From: Flavobacteriaceae bacterium
Lineage (GTDB): Bacteria; Bacteroidota; Bacteroidia; Flavobacteriales; Flavobacteriaceae
Assembly: GCA_009886755.1 (NCBI GenBank)
Contig: QXYU01000030.1
Coordinates: forward strand, 728-64,727
Direction of reading: 5' to 3'
DNA length: 64,000 nucleotides
Shown here one piece after another: positions 55,623 through 64,000 of the stretch; within the stretch, counting starts at the first letter, position 1; the number at the start of each line of letters is the position of its first letter. A program made the translations under genes and the position numbers. The notes beneath the pieces were generated by a model. The model worked only from the letters and a program-made list of their open reading frames with translations, made no database searches and was not told the DNA's origin.

Positions 55623-56949
55623 CTGCTGGATTTAGACAAAGAATCAAGTGTTCCGGTTGAAGTGTTATTAAGGCGAGGGGCGTTGGTGGTTCTGAAACAG
55701 GGCTTAGGGTGAAATGGAGTGCGAGTTGACGAAGAACCTCCATCATTTCAAAAAGGGCAAAATGATTGCCTATACACATACGGGGGCCCACACCAAAAGG
55801 AATATAGACTGGTGGAGGTGGTTTTAAAAAACGTTCGGGAAGAAATTGCTTTGGGCTGACCCAATAGTCTGGATGATGATGCAATTCATAAATGGATACT
55901 GCGATAAAGGCGTCTTTAGGAATCCATTCCTTCCCTATTTGATCTTCGGCTAGAGCTTTTCGGTCAACAATCCAAGCAGGCGGATACCGACGGAGGGTTT
56001 CATTTACGACAGCTTGGGTATATGTAAGCTGTCCCAACTGTTCATAGGGAGTCAACGGATCCTCTAATGATTGTATTTCAGCCTTTACTTTTTGGAGATT
56101 GTCTGGGTTTTGGCCCAATTCATAGCAAAGAAAGCAAAGGGCGTTGGCTGTGGTTTCATGTCCTGCTACAATTAAAATGATCAACTCATCAATAATGCGC
56201 GCGTGCTCCATCTTGCTTCCGTCCTCGTAAGTACTATTAAGCATCAAGTCCAAAAGGTCTTCATGGGATGTGCCGGAAGCGATACGCTCTTCTACAAGGG
56301 CATTCATAATTGTCCGAATTCGCAGTACTTTTTTGTCGATCGTAAAATTAACACCTGTGAGATAGCGCCAAAAATTCCATTGGGGCTGACGTATTTTCTT
56401 GACAAAATGCTCTTGTACGGAATCAATAATCTGACGAATCTCTTCCAAACGCCGCTGCTCAATTTTCATTTCAAACAAGGCGTGAGTCACTACTTCAAAT
56501 GCCAGCTGATTCATATACGGTTTGATGTCCGTAGGTGTGTTTTGAGGAATTTGCTGCAACACTTTGGTAATGGTCTGTGGGATGACTCCGTTGTATAGTT
56601 TTCGGATGCGCTCTTTGTAAAAACCCGGCTGCAACAATCGCCGATCTTTCTTCCACTCATCTCCGTTGAGTGTCAAAAGCCCCTTACCGATATACTGGCC
56701 TAAATCTTTGGAGGTGACGTCAGACTTGTGATAATTTTTGTGATTTTTTCGTAAAACATGAAGGGCAAATTCAGGATCACGGGTCAAGAAAACTTTAGTT
56801 CCATTAAAAAATCGAAACTTTAGTGTTTCCCCGAATTTATTGAACCATTTATGATGAAAGGGAATTGGATTTTTGACCAATCGAGTACTGTTTCGAAGCA
56901 ATTGACTCCAATGCAGGGTGGTTTTGAATGGAGGGGCGGCATCCATCAA
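55615..56949 (-). CDS. Cytochrome P450
   Basis: A 444-residue haem-thiolate monooxygenase. The I-helix oxygen-binding motif is [11 protein letters not shown], the K-helix ExxR is in ETLRRYPP, and the haem ligand is Cys392 in [13 protein letters not shown]. The sequence resembles the CYP102/CYP4-like bacterial fatty-acid hydroxylase group rather than classical class I CYPs, but the substrate is unknown. There is no membrane anchor or fused reductase. It overlaps ruvB by 4 nt upstream and queG by 8 nt downstream, so it is translated from a housekeeping operon. Confidence 0.92.
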   Translation of the reverse strand: MMDAAPPFKTTLHWSQLLRNSTRLVKNPIPFHHKWFNKFGETLKFRFFNGTKVFLTRDPEFALHVLRKNHKNYHKSDVTSKDLGQYIGKGLLTLNGDEWKKDRRLLQPGFYKERIRKLYNGVIPQTITKVLQQIPQNTPTDIKPYMNQLAFEVVTHALFEMKIEQRRLEEIRQIIDSVQEHFVKKIRQPQWNFWRYLTGVNFTIDKKVLRIRTIMNALVEERIASGTSHEDLLDLMLNSTYEDGSKMEHARIIDELIILIVAGHETTANALCFLCYELGQNPDNLQKVKAEIQSLEDPLTPYEQLGQLTYTQAVVNETLRRYPPAWIVDRKALAEDQIGKEWIPKDAFIAVSIYELHHHPDYWVSPKQFLPERFLKPPPPVYIPFGVGPRMCIGNHFALFEMMEVLRQLALHFTLSPVSEPPTPLALITLQPEHLILCLNPADD

Positions 56950-57965
56950 AAAAGACCGCCTTGATTTCCTTTGACACGCCCCAAGTGGCGGTAGGCCAAC
57001 TCGGTGACTTCTCGTCCTCTCGGAGTCCGAACAATAAACCCTTGTTGAATTAAAAAAGGTTCATAGACTTCCTCTATGGTTTCTCCATTTTCTGCCACTG
57101 CTGTGGCTAGGGTTGTAATCCCAACAGGGCCTCCTTTGAACTTGTCGATCAGCGTGGTTAAAATCTTATTGTCCATCTCATCCAATCCATGTTGATCTAC
57201 TTGCAGTGCTTTAAGACCGTATTTTGTAATGGCTATGTCAATGTTACCATTTCCTTTGATTTGGGCAAAATCACGAATACGACGCAATAGTGCATTGGCG
57301 ATCCGTGGCGTCCCGCGGCTACGTCCGGCAATTTCCAAAGCCGCTTCAAGATCAATCGGTACCTTTAGAATATTGGCACTTCGTTCTACGATGGTTCCCA
57401 GCAGCTCTGTGGAATAATACTCTAAGCGATTGCTGATTCCAAAACGAGCCCGCATCGGGGCTGTCAAAAGCCCTGATCGTGTGGTAGCTCCCACCAATGT
57501 AAATGGATTTAAGTGAATCTGAACGGTGCGAGCATTGGGGCCCGTTTCGATCATAATATCAATTTTAAAATCCTCCATAGCCGAATAGAGATATTCTTCT
57601 ACGATGGGGCTCAAACGATGAATTTCATCAATAAAAAGAATATCCCTTGGCTGTAGGTTGGTGAGCAATCCCGCTAAATCACCAGGCTTATCCAGTACCG
57701 GTCCAGAGGTTAGTTTGATCCCTGCCTGAAGTTCGTTGGCAAGGATGTGCGCCAAGGTTGTTTTTCCCAATCCAGGAGGACCATGAAACAAGGTGTGATC
57801 CAAGGCTTCCTCACGCTGGTTGGCTGCTGCTACAAATATTTTTAAATTTTCAAGAATGGCATCTTGTCCCGCAAAATCGTCAAAACTCAGTGGTCGTAAT
57901 GCTTTGTCGATGTCCTGTTCTTCGGTGGACAAACGTTCTTTTTCCGGGTCTAAATGCTCGTTCAT
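56946..57965 (-). CDS. ruvB: Holliday junction branch migration helicase RuvB
   Basis: AAA+ motor of the RuvAB complex. The 339-residue protein has [11 protein letters not shown], Walker [10 protein letters not shown] at 62-70, Walker [10 protein letters not shown], sensor 1 GATTRSGLL and the arginine-finger/sensor 2 region [15 protein letters not shown], and the C-terminal winged helix ending [13 protein letters not shown]. It is the first gene of ruvB-P450-queG, with a TAnnTTTG box 5 nt before the ATG. Confidence 0.97.
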   Translation of the reverse strand: MNEHLDPEKERLSTEEQDIDKALRPLSFDDFAGQDAILENLKIFVAAANQREEALDHTLFHGPPGLGKTTLAHILANELQAGIKLTSGPVLDKPGDLAGLLTNLQPRDILFIDEIHRLSPIVEEYLYSAMEDFKIDIMIETGPNARTVQIHLNPFTLVGATTRSGLLTAPMRARFGISNRLEYYSTELLGTIVERSANILKVPIDLEAALEIAGRSRGTPRIANALLRRIRDFAQIKGNGNIDIAITKYGLKALQVDQHGLDEMDNKILTTLIDKFKGGPVGITTLATAVAENGETIEEVYEPFLIQQGFIVRTPRGREVTELAYRHLGRVKGNQGGLF

Positions 57966-57970
57966 TACTA

Positions 57971-57978
57971 CAAATATA
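57971..57978 (-). promoter_or_regulatory. Candidate -7 box (TATATTTG) for ruvB
   Basis: On the minus strand TATATTTG matches TAnnTTTG and ends 5 nt before the ruvB ATG, so a nearly leaderless transcript would result. No -33 TTG at normal spacing. Confidence 0.33.
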
Positions 57979-58008
57979 ATCCTAATAAAAGAATCCCTTG
58001 GAACGACT

Positions 58009-58682
58009 TTAAATCCCTTTGCTAATCTGTTCTAGTTTCTGAATGCTCACTATTCTTATTTTTCTTCCTCGACACTTAATCAGTTTTTTTTCATTAAAAT
58101 GCGATAACGCTCGTATCAAAGACTCGGTGGCCATTCTTAATAGATTTGCCATGTCTTTTCGGGTCATATTTACTTGAATATAACCTTCTACGTTTTCAGG
58201 AAAATAGATGGATAGTTTTAGAAGTAACTCCGCTGTTTTTTGACGAATGTTTTTTGCCTTAGACTGATGATTTTATCGTCGGTATTTTTGACATATTCAG
58301 CCAGCTTGTTAACGATAAAACGGGTAAATATTGGATGTTCGTTAAGCAGCTGAAAAAAAACACTTTTGGGTATAAAACATCCTTTTAGTTGGGTGATTAC
58401 CCTTGCCCCTAGGTTCGTTTGTTCCTCATTGATAACGCTTCTTATGCCTAGAACCTCGCCTCTAGTCACAAGGTTGATCATTTGTTCATTGCCATTGCTA
58501 CAACATTTAAAAACAAGACAATTCCCTTCACGGATACAATAACCCCCCCTAAGGCTTTCCTCCTCTGAAAAAATCTGATTTCCTTCATCGATACAAAAGG
58601 ATTGGAAATATTGATAGATATCAATTAGGTCCTTGTTTTTATGAGTGAAATCTGCAAAAGGGCAGTTGCGGCATAAATCCAT
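58009..58682 (-). pseudogene. Crp/Fnr family regulator disrupted by a frameshift
   Basis: The first frame (ATG 58682 to stop 58218, 154 residues) encodes the cyclic-nucleotide-type sensor domain (about 30-125; GGYCIREGNCLVFK, GEVLGIRSVI) and the dimerisation helix, starting MDLCRNCPF with Cys4 and Cys7. Near 58255 the homology moves to the -1 frame, which carries SKAKNIRQKTAELLLKL and the winged helix-turn-helix (MTRKDMANLLRMATESLIRA, HFNEKKLIKCRGRKIRI) and ends at TAA 58009-58011. One base is missing relative to a continuous gene. Without the DNA-binding domain the first product should be inactive. No convincing slippery heptamer is present, so programmed shifting is unlikely. A Fnr-type regulator next to oxidase genes would normally respond to oxygen or redox. 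Confidence 0.8.
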
Positions 58683-58921
58683 AGGTCAAGACTTGAGGGT
58701 TTTAGTTGGGGGTGTGTACCAAAGGTCCCACCCTTAATAACCATAGTAATATAAATCAATTAAATGATTTCGATGCCCACCATAGACTGAATCTAAAAGC
58801 CAATGCTTTGCGTAATCCTCTGCATTTAGTACGCGCCGTGAAAGACTTATTTTTTTAAATAACTTAAACCTTTATAAAAACGTGGAAAAGTCCTACAAGT
58901 GAATCTGTTTTGTGCTAAATA

Positions 58922-58949
58922 AAAAAAGCTGCCCTAGGGCAGCTTTTTT
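58922..58949 (-). terminator. Terminator of the act-cox operon
   Basis: A perfect 28-bp palindrome with core AGCTGCCCTAGGGCAGCT flanked by A- and T-runs, just after the subunit I stop codon. It gives a strong hairpin with T-tract in both directions. Confidence 0.9.
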
Positions 58950-58958
58950 CAATAGTTC

Positions 58959-60749
58959 TTAATGTTGGAGTTCTTCCTCTCCTTCTTTCAAAGGAATGTG
59001 TTGTGGAACAAAATCCTCTTCCTGTCCAGGCTTAGAATAATCATAGGCCCAACGGTGTACGTGTGGAATGGCTCCAGGCCAGTTTCCGTGCATATGCTCC
59101 ACAGGGGCTGTCCATTCAAGTGTATTGGAACGCCATGGGTTTTGTTCGGTTTTTCTTCCGTAAAACATACTATGGATAAAGTTGTAAAGGAAAACCAACT
59201 GAGCCGCACCAGCAATCAATGCGAATACAGTAATCACAACGTTGATGTTCGCTAGATCGTCAAAATATGGGAAGGCTGTATTGGTGTAATAACGTCTTGG
59301 TAAACCCGCCATTCCAACAAAGTGCATAGGGAAAAATACGCCATAAGCGGCTACGGCTGTAACCCAGAAATGGACGTAGCCTAGATTTTTATTCATCATT
59401 CGGCCAAACATCTTAGGGAACCAATGATAGACTCCTGCAAAAAGACCATAGAGCGCTGAAATACCCATTACCAAATGGAAGTGTGCCACAACGAAATACG
59501 TGTCATGTACGTTGATGTCTAAGGTGCTATCTCCCAATATAATACCTGTAAGTCCTCCCGTAATAAAGGTGGATACCAAACCAATAGAAAAGAGCATCGC
59601 AGGATTTAGTTGCAGATTTCCTTTCCAAAGAGTCGTGATATAATTAAAGGCTTTAACCGCAGAAGGAATCGCAATCAAAAGGGTTGTAAACGTAAATACA
59701 GATCCTAAGAATGGATTCATTCCTGAAATAAACATATGGTGTCCCCAAACGATGGTAGACAAAAAGGCGATGGCTAAAATAGACGCTACCATGGCACGGT
59801 AACCGAAAATCGGTTTGCGAGCATTGGTGGCAATAATTTCTGAGGTGATTCCAAGAGCGGGAAGCAATACAATATATACTTCCGGGTGGCCTAAGAACCA
59901 AAATAAGTGCTCATACAATACAGGTGATCCCCCTTGATAATGCAGCACCTCTCCTTGGATAAAGATATCCGAGAGGAAGAAAGAAGTCCCAAAACTACGA
60001 TCCATGATCAACAACAAAGCGGCAGATAAAAGAACCGGGAAGGATACTACTCCAATAATAGCTGTCACAAAGAAAGCCCAAATGGTGAGTGGTAAACGTG
60101 TCATGGTCATTCCTTTGGTACGTAAGTTTAGAACTGTAACAATATAGTTCAATGAACCCAAAAGAGAGGAAGCGATGAAAATTGCCATAGAGACCAACCA
60201 AAGGGTCATTCCCATACCGGACCCAGGCTGCGCCTGTGGTAAGGCACTCAACGGTGGATAAATAGTCCAACCGGCAGCGGCCGGTCCAGCTTCCACAAAC
60301 AAAGAAGCTATCATAATCACACTGGATAGGAAAAATAACCAAAATGAGATCATATTTAGCAAGCCCGACGCCATGTCGCGTGCACCAATCTGCAACGGAA
60401 TGAGAAGGTTACTAAAGGTTCCACTCAAACCAGCAGTCAGTACAAAGAACACCATGATGGTTCCATGAATAGTGACCAAAGCAAGGTATACGTTTGGATC
60501 CATAACTCCATCCGGAGCCCATTTCCCAAGCAAAACCTCAAAAATTCCGAAAGGCTGCTCTGGCCAAGCCAATTGCAAACGGAACAAAAGCGACATAGCA
60601 ATGCCGATGATTCCCATGAACAGCCCTGTGATCAGGTACTGTTTTGCAATCATTTTATGGTCTTGACTAAAGACGTATTTGGTTATGTAAGTTTCTTTGT
60701 GATGATGTCCGTGATCCTCCTCGTGTACTTGCGCTGCTGCTGTTGACAT
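58959..60749 (-). CDS. ctaD: Cytochrome c oxidase subunit I
   Basis: Catalytic subunit with haem a, haem a3 and CuB. The 596-residue protein has about twelve transmembrane helices, HGTIMVFF (low-spin haem ligand), the WFLGHPEVYIVLLP motif with the CuB His and cross-linked Tyr, the HHMF pair, and VHDTYFVVAHFHLVMG (haem a3/a ligands). The GHPEVY Tyr and GLPRRYY segments place it with A-type oxidases. A His-rich N-terminus (EEDHGHHHKETY) precedes the first helix. It follows subunit II by 21 nt. Confidence 0.96.
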   Translation of the reverse strand: MSTAAAQVHEEDHGHHHKETYITKYVFSQDHKMIAKQYLITGLFMGIIGIAMSLLFRLQLAWPEQPFGIFEVLLGKWAPDGVMDPNVYLALVTIHGTIMVFFVLTAGLSGTFSNLLIPLQIGARDMASGLLNMISFWLFFLSSVIMIASLFVEAGPAAAGWTIYPPLSALPQAQPGSGMGMTLWLVSMAIFIASSLLGSLNYIVTVLNLRTKGMTMTRLPLTIWAFFVTAIIGVVSFPVLLSAALLLIMDRSFGTSFFLSDIFIQGEVLHYQGGSPVLYEHLFWFLGHPEVYIVLLPALGITSEIIATNARKPIFGYRAMVASILAIAFLSTIVWGHHMFISGMNPFLGSVFTFTTLLIAIPSAVKAFNYITTLWKGNLQLNPAMLFSIGLVSTFITGGLTGIILGDSTLDINVHDTYFVVAHFHLVMGISALYGLFAGVYHWFPKMFGRMMNKNLGYVHFWVTAVAAYGVFFPMHFVGMAGLPRRYYTNTAFPYFDDLANINVVITVFALIAGAAQLVFLYNFIHSMFYGRKTEQNPWRSNTLEWTAPVEHMHGNWPGAIPHVHRWAYDYSKPGQEEDFVPQHIPLKEGEEELQH

Positions 60750-60770
60750 ATCTAATTTTTCTTTAATAGT

Positions 60771-61835
60771 TTATTGAATAACCTGAGCAAACGTTTGTTG
60801 ATCAGCCATCCATTTTTCAAATTCTTCTGGGGTATCTACTACTATTTTCATTTGCATGTTGTAGTGTGATGCACCACAAATTTTATTGCAAAGTAACAAA
60901 TAATCAAATACATAAGGCTCCAAAGCTTCTTCGCCATTGGCAACTAAAGCTTTGCTGTTCTCAGCCCGGATTTTGTTAATCTTTTTGACTTTAGCAACCA
61001 CATCAGGATCAAGACGCATCTCGTCAGTGGTTTTATTGGGTGTAAAAGCAAACTCGGTGATCATTCCAGGCACGCAATTCATCTGTGCTCGGAAAAAAGG
61101 CATATAAGCCGAATGCAATACGTCTTGGGAGCGCATCTTAAATATGACTTCTCTTCCCACAAGCAAGTGCAATTCCTGTACAATAACGTCGTCCAAACCA
61201 TTGGGGTCTGTGGCGTCAATACCTACAAGGTTACGACCGTCAAAGTCCTGTAAAAAACGAACATTGGCATCACCAAGGACACCGTCGTCTCCAGCGTAAC
61301 GTGCTTTCCAGTTAAACTGCTGCGCGTACAATTCTACCACCAAGGCATCTTCGTTTTCTTCTACACTCATAATATCCGTCCAAGTGTAAAGGCCGTATAA
61401 GATCAATCCCGCTAAAGTGATTACAGGAATGATGGTCCAGATGGCCTCCAAGCGATCGTTGTCGGCATAGAACAATGCTTTTTGTCCTTTTTTCCCATGG
61501 TATTTGTAAGAAAAATAGTGCAATAAGGCTTGTGTGATTGTTTGTACAAAAAAGATGATGGCAAACGAAATCCACATCAAGTTATCATATTCGGAACCAT
61601 GTTCTGAAGCGGCTTCTGGCAATAAAACATCCCCCCATTTCCAAAAGGAATATAATGTGATTCCATAGATAAACAAAAGGAAAGCAAACATCAACTGACC
61701 GTTGTATCGGTTGTCGTTGTCATTGGCTACCTGTGTGTTTTCTTTTTTGGATTGTGACAGTTCAAATATTTTTGCAATCTGCCATACGGAAATTCCAATA
61801 AGAACTAAAATCGTTAATGAAAGTGCTATAGTCAT
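60771..61835 (-). CDS. ctaC: Cytochrome c oxidase subunit II
   Basis: Carries the CuA electron entry site. The 354-residue protein has three hydrophobic helices (about 4-19, 50-66, 88-108; the first may be a signal anchor), the charged tryptophan-rich segment YAQQFNWKARY, and CuA ligands His near 245 (VLHSAYMP) and Cys316, Cys320, His324, Met327 in CNKICGASHYNM. No cytochrome c domain is fused at the C-terminus, so electrons must come from a separate cytochrome such as ActE or ActA. Confidence 0.95.
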   Translation of the reverse strand: MTIALSLTILVLIGISVWQIAKIFELSQSKKENTQVANDNDNRYNGQLMFAFLLFIYGITLYSFWKWGDVLLPEAASEHGSEYDNLMWISFAIIFFVQTITQALLHYFSYKYHGKKGQKALFYADNDRLEAIWTIIPVITLAGLILYGLYTWTDIMSVEENEDALVVELYAQQFNWKARYAGDDGVLGDANVRFLQDFDGRNLVGIDATDPNGLDDVIVQELHLLVGREVIFKMRSQDVLHSAYMPFFRAQMNCVPGMITEFAFTPNKTTDEMRLDPDVVAKVKKINKIRAENSKALVANGEEALEPYVFDYLLLCNKICGASHYNMQMKIVVDTPEEFEKWMADQQTFAQVIQ

Positions 61836-61858
61836 TTCTCTCTATCCTATATTAATTT

Positions 61859-63208
61859 TTAATAATGATAACGCTCGCTCTCCCCCATGTAAGGATCGCC
61901 TTTGGCAATTAGTGGTGCTTTGGATAAGGCGCTGAATACGACCCATAAAAACAGCCCAAGGAAGAACAAAAAGCCTCCAATTTCTGCCATACCAATAAAC
62001 CACTGATCCCCGACTGCTGACGGCATGATCATATTGAATATATCTATGTAATGTCCCAATACAACAACAATACCGACGCCAACAATAATATAATTGGAAC
62101 GTTTGTAGTCGCTGTTCATCAATACCAACAATGGAAATAGGAAGTTCATCACTAACATTCCAAAGAACGGTAAGTTGTAATCTTCAATTCGTGTTAAGAA
62201 ATAAGTGACTTCTTCTGGAATATTGGAATACCAAATCAACATGAATTGAGAAAACCACAGGTATGTCCAAAAGACACTAATTCCAAACATGAATTTCCCT
62301 AAGTCATGGATATGACTATCGTTTACTTCTGGTAAATAGCCCTTTGACTTAAGGTATATAGTAATTAATGCAATCACAGTAATACCAGACACAAACATAC
62401 TGGCAAAAACATACCATCCAAAAAGAGTACTAAACCAGTGAGGATCGATAGACATGATCCAGTCCCATGACATCATGGATTCCGTTACAATAAAAAACAC
62501 CAAAAAGCCTGCTGACCAACGGAAATTTTTCTTGTGATTGCTGATATCATTGGCGGCATCTTGCGCCAGTGAATATTTTCTGGAAATATAGCGGTAGAAG
62601 TTCCACCCCAAAATATAGAATACCGCACGCGCCAAAAAGAATGGCACATTGAGATAGGCTACTTTTCCTTGAATTATTTTATCGTGGGCTACGACTTCCG
62701 GATCCATCCAAATGAATAGATGGTTCAGGTGCATTCCTGAAAGCACTAATAAAAACAATACGATAAGTGTTCCAGGGAGCAAATAAGCTGTGATCCCTTC
62801 CATCACGCGATAAAGTAAAATGGACCAACCGGCTTGTGCTGCACGTTGGATAGCGTAAAAGGCTAATGTTCCAAGTGCAATCATCATAAAGAAGAATGCA
62901 GCTACATAAAGTGCGGCCCAAGGCTTATTTTGCAATTGATGCAATAAATGTTCTCCGTGGTCATCTTCATGCGCTTCTGTTGTTTCCGCTACATGCGAAT
63001 TCTTCTCTGCATTGCTATCGCCGTGGCTTATTGTAGCCGCTTCACCATGCGTTTCGCCATGACCGCCACCGTGGTGGGCATCGGCTACCATCGATTGAGC
63101 TTCCGCTATCGAAGAAGGGGCTGATAAAAATCCGGCTACCAGACCTGCTGCGCCAACCAATACTAACACAAGGAAGGTAATTTTTAATCTATTTGGAAAT
63201 GTGTACAT
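61859..63208 (-). CDS. actF: Alternative complex III subunit ActF
   Basis: Integral membrane subunit of the quinol:cytochrome c/oxidase oxidoreductase (ACIII). The 449-residue protein has about ten helices and ActF-type segments (GMHLNHLFIWMDPE, SMMSWDWIMSIDPHWFST, YLWFSQFMLIWYSNIPEE). After the first helix there is a hydrophilic insertion of roughly 60 residues rich in His, Glu and Asp (about 40-95), on the periplasmic or cytoplasmic side. It lies between actE and subunit II, so ACIII and the oxidase are co-transcribed. Confidence 0.92.
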   Translation of the reverse strand: MYTFPNRLKITFLVLVLVGAAGLVAGFLSAPSSIAEAQSMVADAHHGGGHGETHGEAATISHGDSNAEKNSHVAETTEAHEDDHGEHLLHQLQNKPWAALYVAAFFFMMIALGTLAFYAIQRAAQAGWSILLYRVMEGITAYLLPGTLIVLFLLVLSGMHLNHLFIWMDPEVVAHDKIIQGKVAYLNVPFFLARAVFYILGWNFYRYISRKYSLAQDAANDISNHKKNFRWSAGFLVFFIVTESMMSWDWIMSIDPHWFSTLFGWYVFASMFVSGITVIALITIYLKSKGYLPEVNDSHIHDLGKFMFGISVFWTYLWFSQFMLIWYSNIPEEVTYFLTRIEDYNLPFFGMLVMNFLFPLLVLMNSDYKRSNYIIVGVGIVVVLGHYIDIFNMIMPSAVGDQWFIGMAEIGGFLFFLGLFLWVVFSALSKAPLIAKGDPYMGESERYHY

Positions 63209-63223
63209 AATCTCTAATACGAT

Positions 63224-63772
63224 TTACTTAACCAATTCAGCTCTTAGTTGCATCACATGCTGTGCAATCTGCCAACGCTCTGTGGCGTTAACCTGTCCAG
63301 CGTGGGATCCCATGGCATTACGACCATACATCAATACGTGGTAAATACTCCCAGGAGTGATCTCACGATCGGCATAACTCGGCACCCCTAGAAACTTTTC
63401 TCGGGTCATTAATATTCCTTGTCCGTCACCTTTTTTACCGTGACATACGGCGCAATAGATTCCATAGAGTTCTTTACCATTAGCAAGATTTTTCTCACTA
63501 AAAGCAATTGGAGAGTTCAAGTTGGCTTTGGCCGCTTCATATCCCTCGTTAGAATCTGCATATTCGTAAGGCACCCAGCCTCTCGAAATGGAACCTTCCA
63601 CGGGTAACTGTGCTTCTATTCCATTGGCAAAGGCCTCCGTTTCCTGATAGGTTTTATAGCCTACAGGTTCGTACATGTTTGGAAAGTACTGGTAGTTAGG
63701 TTTGGCAGGATCAAAACAAGACTGCAAGCCCAACAAGCCAATACAACTTAAAATAAGGATTCCCTTTCTCAT
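63224..63772 (-). CDS. actE: Alternative complex III subunit ActE (monohaem cytochrome c lipoprotein)
   Basis: A 182-residue lipoprotein (signal MRKGILILSCIGLLGLQSC, acylated Cys19) with one c-type haem site CAVCHG (Cys107, Cys110, His111) and a possible distal Met in YGRNAMGSHAG. This matches ActE of the alternative complex III. I use the ATG at 63772, which leaves one base after the actD stop; a TTG at 63790 overlaps actD. Confidence 0.92.
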   Translation of the reverse strand: MRKGILILSCIGLLGLQSCFDPAKPNYQYFPNMYEPVGYKTYQETEAFANGIEAQLPVEGSISRGWVPYEYADSNEGYEAAKANLNSPIAFSEKNLANGKELYGIYCAVCHGKKGDGQGILMTREKFLGVPSYADREITPGSIYHVLMYGRNAMGSHAGQVNATERWQIAQHVMQLRAELVK

Positions 63773-63773
63773 T

Positions 63774-64000
63774 TTAATGGTCTTTGTCAATTAATGCGAT
63801 GTCGATAGCACCTGTCTTTTTTAACAGGGCGGTCAACTTTTTTTCGTTTTCTTCCACGGCCACTTCAACCAAGAATTTATCATCGGTTGTGAGTGGATTA
63901 GGGTTTTCAGCTTCTTTAAAAGGCCAAAGTTTGCTTCGGAGATAGAATGTTATCACCATTAAATGAGCCGCAAAAAAGACGGTCATTTCAAACATAACAG
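63774..64000 (-). CDS. actD: Alternative complex III subunit ActD (DUF3341), C-terminal part
   Basis: The frame is open to the right edge of the window (75 codons visible). It shows the end of the second membrane helix (MFEMTVFFAAHLMVITFYL) followed by RSKLWPF and a cytoplasmic-type tail (TTDDKFLVEVAVEE ... DIALIDKDH), as in DUF3341/ActD proteins. The 5' part and actA-C are expected beyond the edge. It is one base upstream of actE. Confidence 0.85.
   Translation of the reverse strand, partial: VMFEMTVFFAAHLMVITFYLRSKLWPFKEAENPNPLTTDDKFLVEVAVEENEKKLTALLKKTGAIDIALIDKDH

Noticed and set aside
58230-58270. Programmed -1 frameshifting in the Fnr-like gene
   Set aside because: The A-runs do not form an X XXY YYZ heptamer in the correct frame and no downstream stimulator is evident; mutation is simpler.

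Overview
The window is a piece of chromosome from a member of the Bacteroidota, most likely a marine Flavobacteriaceae. Evidence: SprA (type IX secretion translocon), a protease with a type IX C-terminal sorting domain, a SusC/RagA receptor, the alternative complex III (Act) to cytochrome oxidase cluster, DUF6089/DUF4286 proteins, frequent TTG/GTG starts, no convincing Shine-Dalgarno sequences, and -7 boxes of the TAnnTTTG type. Coding density is high and almost all genes are core genes. I see no rRNA, CRISPR array, insertion sequence, prophage or attachment site.

Layout: 1-600 is the start of a secreted repeat protein that runs off the left edge, then a gene-free stretch with tRNA-Leu(CAA). 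1245-3499 is prs, rplY, pth (translation and nucleotide supply). 3500-7980 (-) is a lipoprotein and a large secreted M12B-like metalloprotease. 8087-13707 (+) is ribF, serS, DUF4286, rsmA, mgtE and a 2-hydroxyacid dehydrogenase, then an arsC-type reductase. 14259-17648 (-) is lysC/GNAT and an alpha/beta hydrolase/pdxJ. 17763-23833 (+) is an envelope operon: nadK, DUF6089, uppS, bamA and two ompH/skp genes. 23891-28090 holds a gamma carbonic anhydrase, an Nfu-type Fe-S protein, a DUF255 protein and tsaB. 28152-33940 (-) is a MacAB-TolC-like export operon with separate ATPase and two permeases.

34030-39036 (-) encodes cytochrome oxidase subunits III (two genes) and IV, haem farnesyltransferase and assembly factors (SCO, a cysteine-less SCO-like paralogue, DUF420, a small CxxC protein). 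39111-40332 is a decayed tonB copy beside an intact tonB. 40417-51180 (-) is gcvH and a maeB-ruvA-sprA operon. 51260-54578 is a vanadium haloperoxidase-like lipoprotein and a truncated SusC receptor. 54705-57965 (-) is ruvB, a cytochrome P450 and queG. 58009-58682 is a frameshifted Crp/Fnr regulator. 58959-64000 (-) is actD(partial)-actE-actF-coxII-coxI, which with the 34-39 kb genes makes a complete quinol to oxygen branch.

No clear new defence or mobile system is visible. The best leads are decay events (tonB copy, SusC, Fnr-like regulator), the cysteine-less SCO paralogue and small CxxC protein in the oxidase assembly operon, the orphan haloperoxidase with intact vanadate-site residues, the P450 locked between ruvB and queG, and recurrent TAnnTTTG boxes placed so close to start codons that some transcripts would be nearly leaderless.
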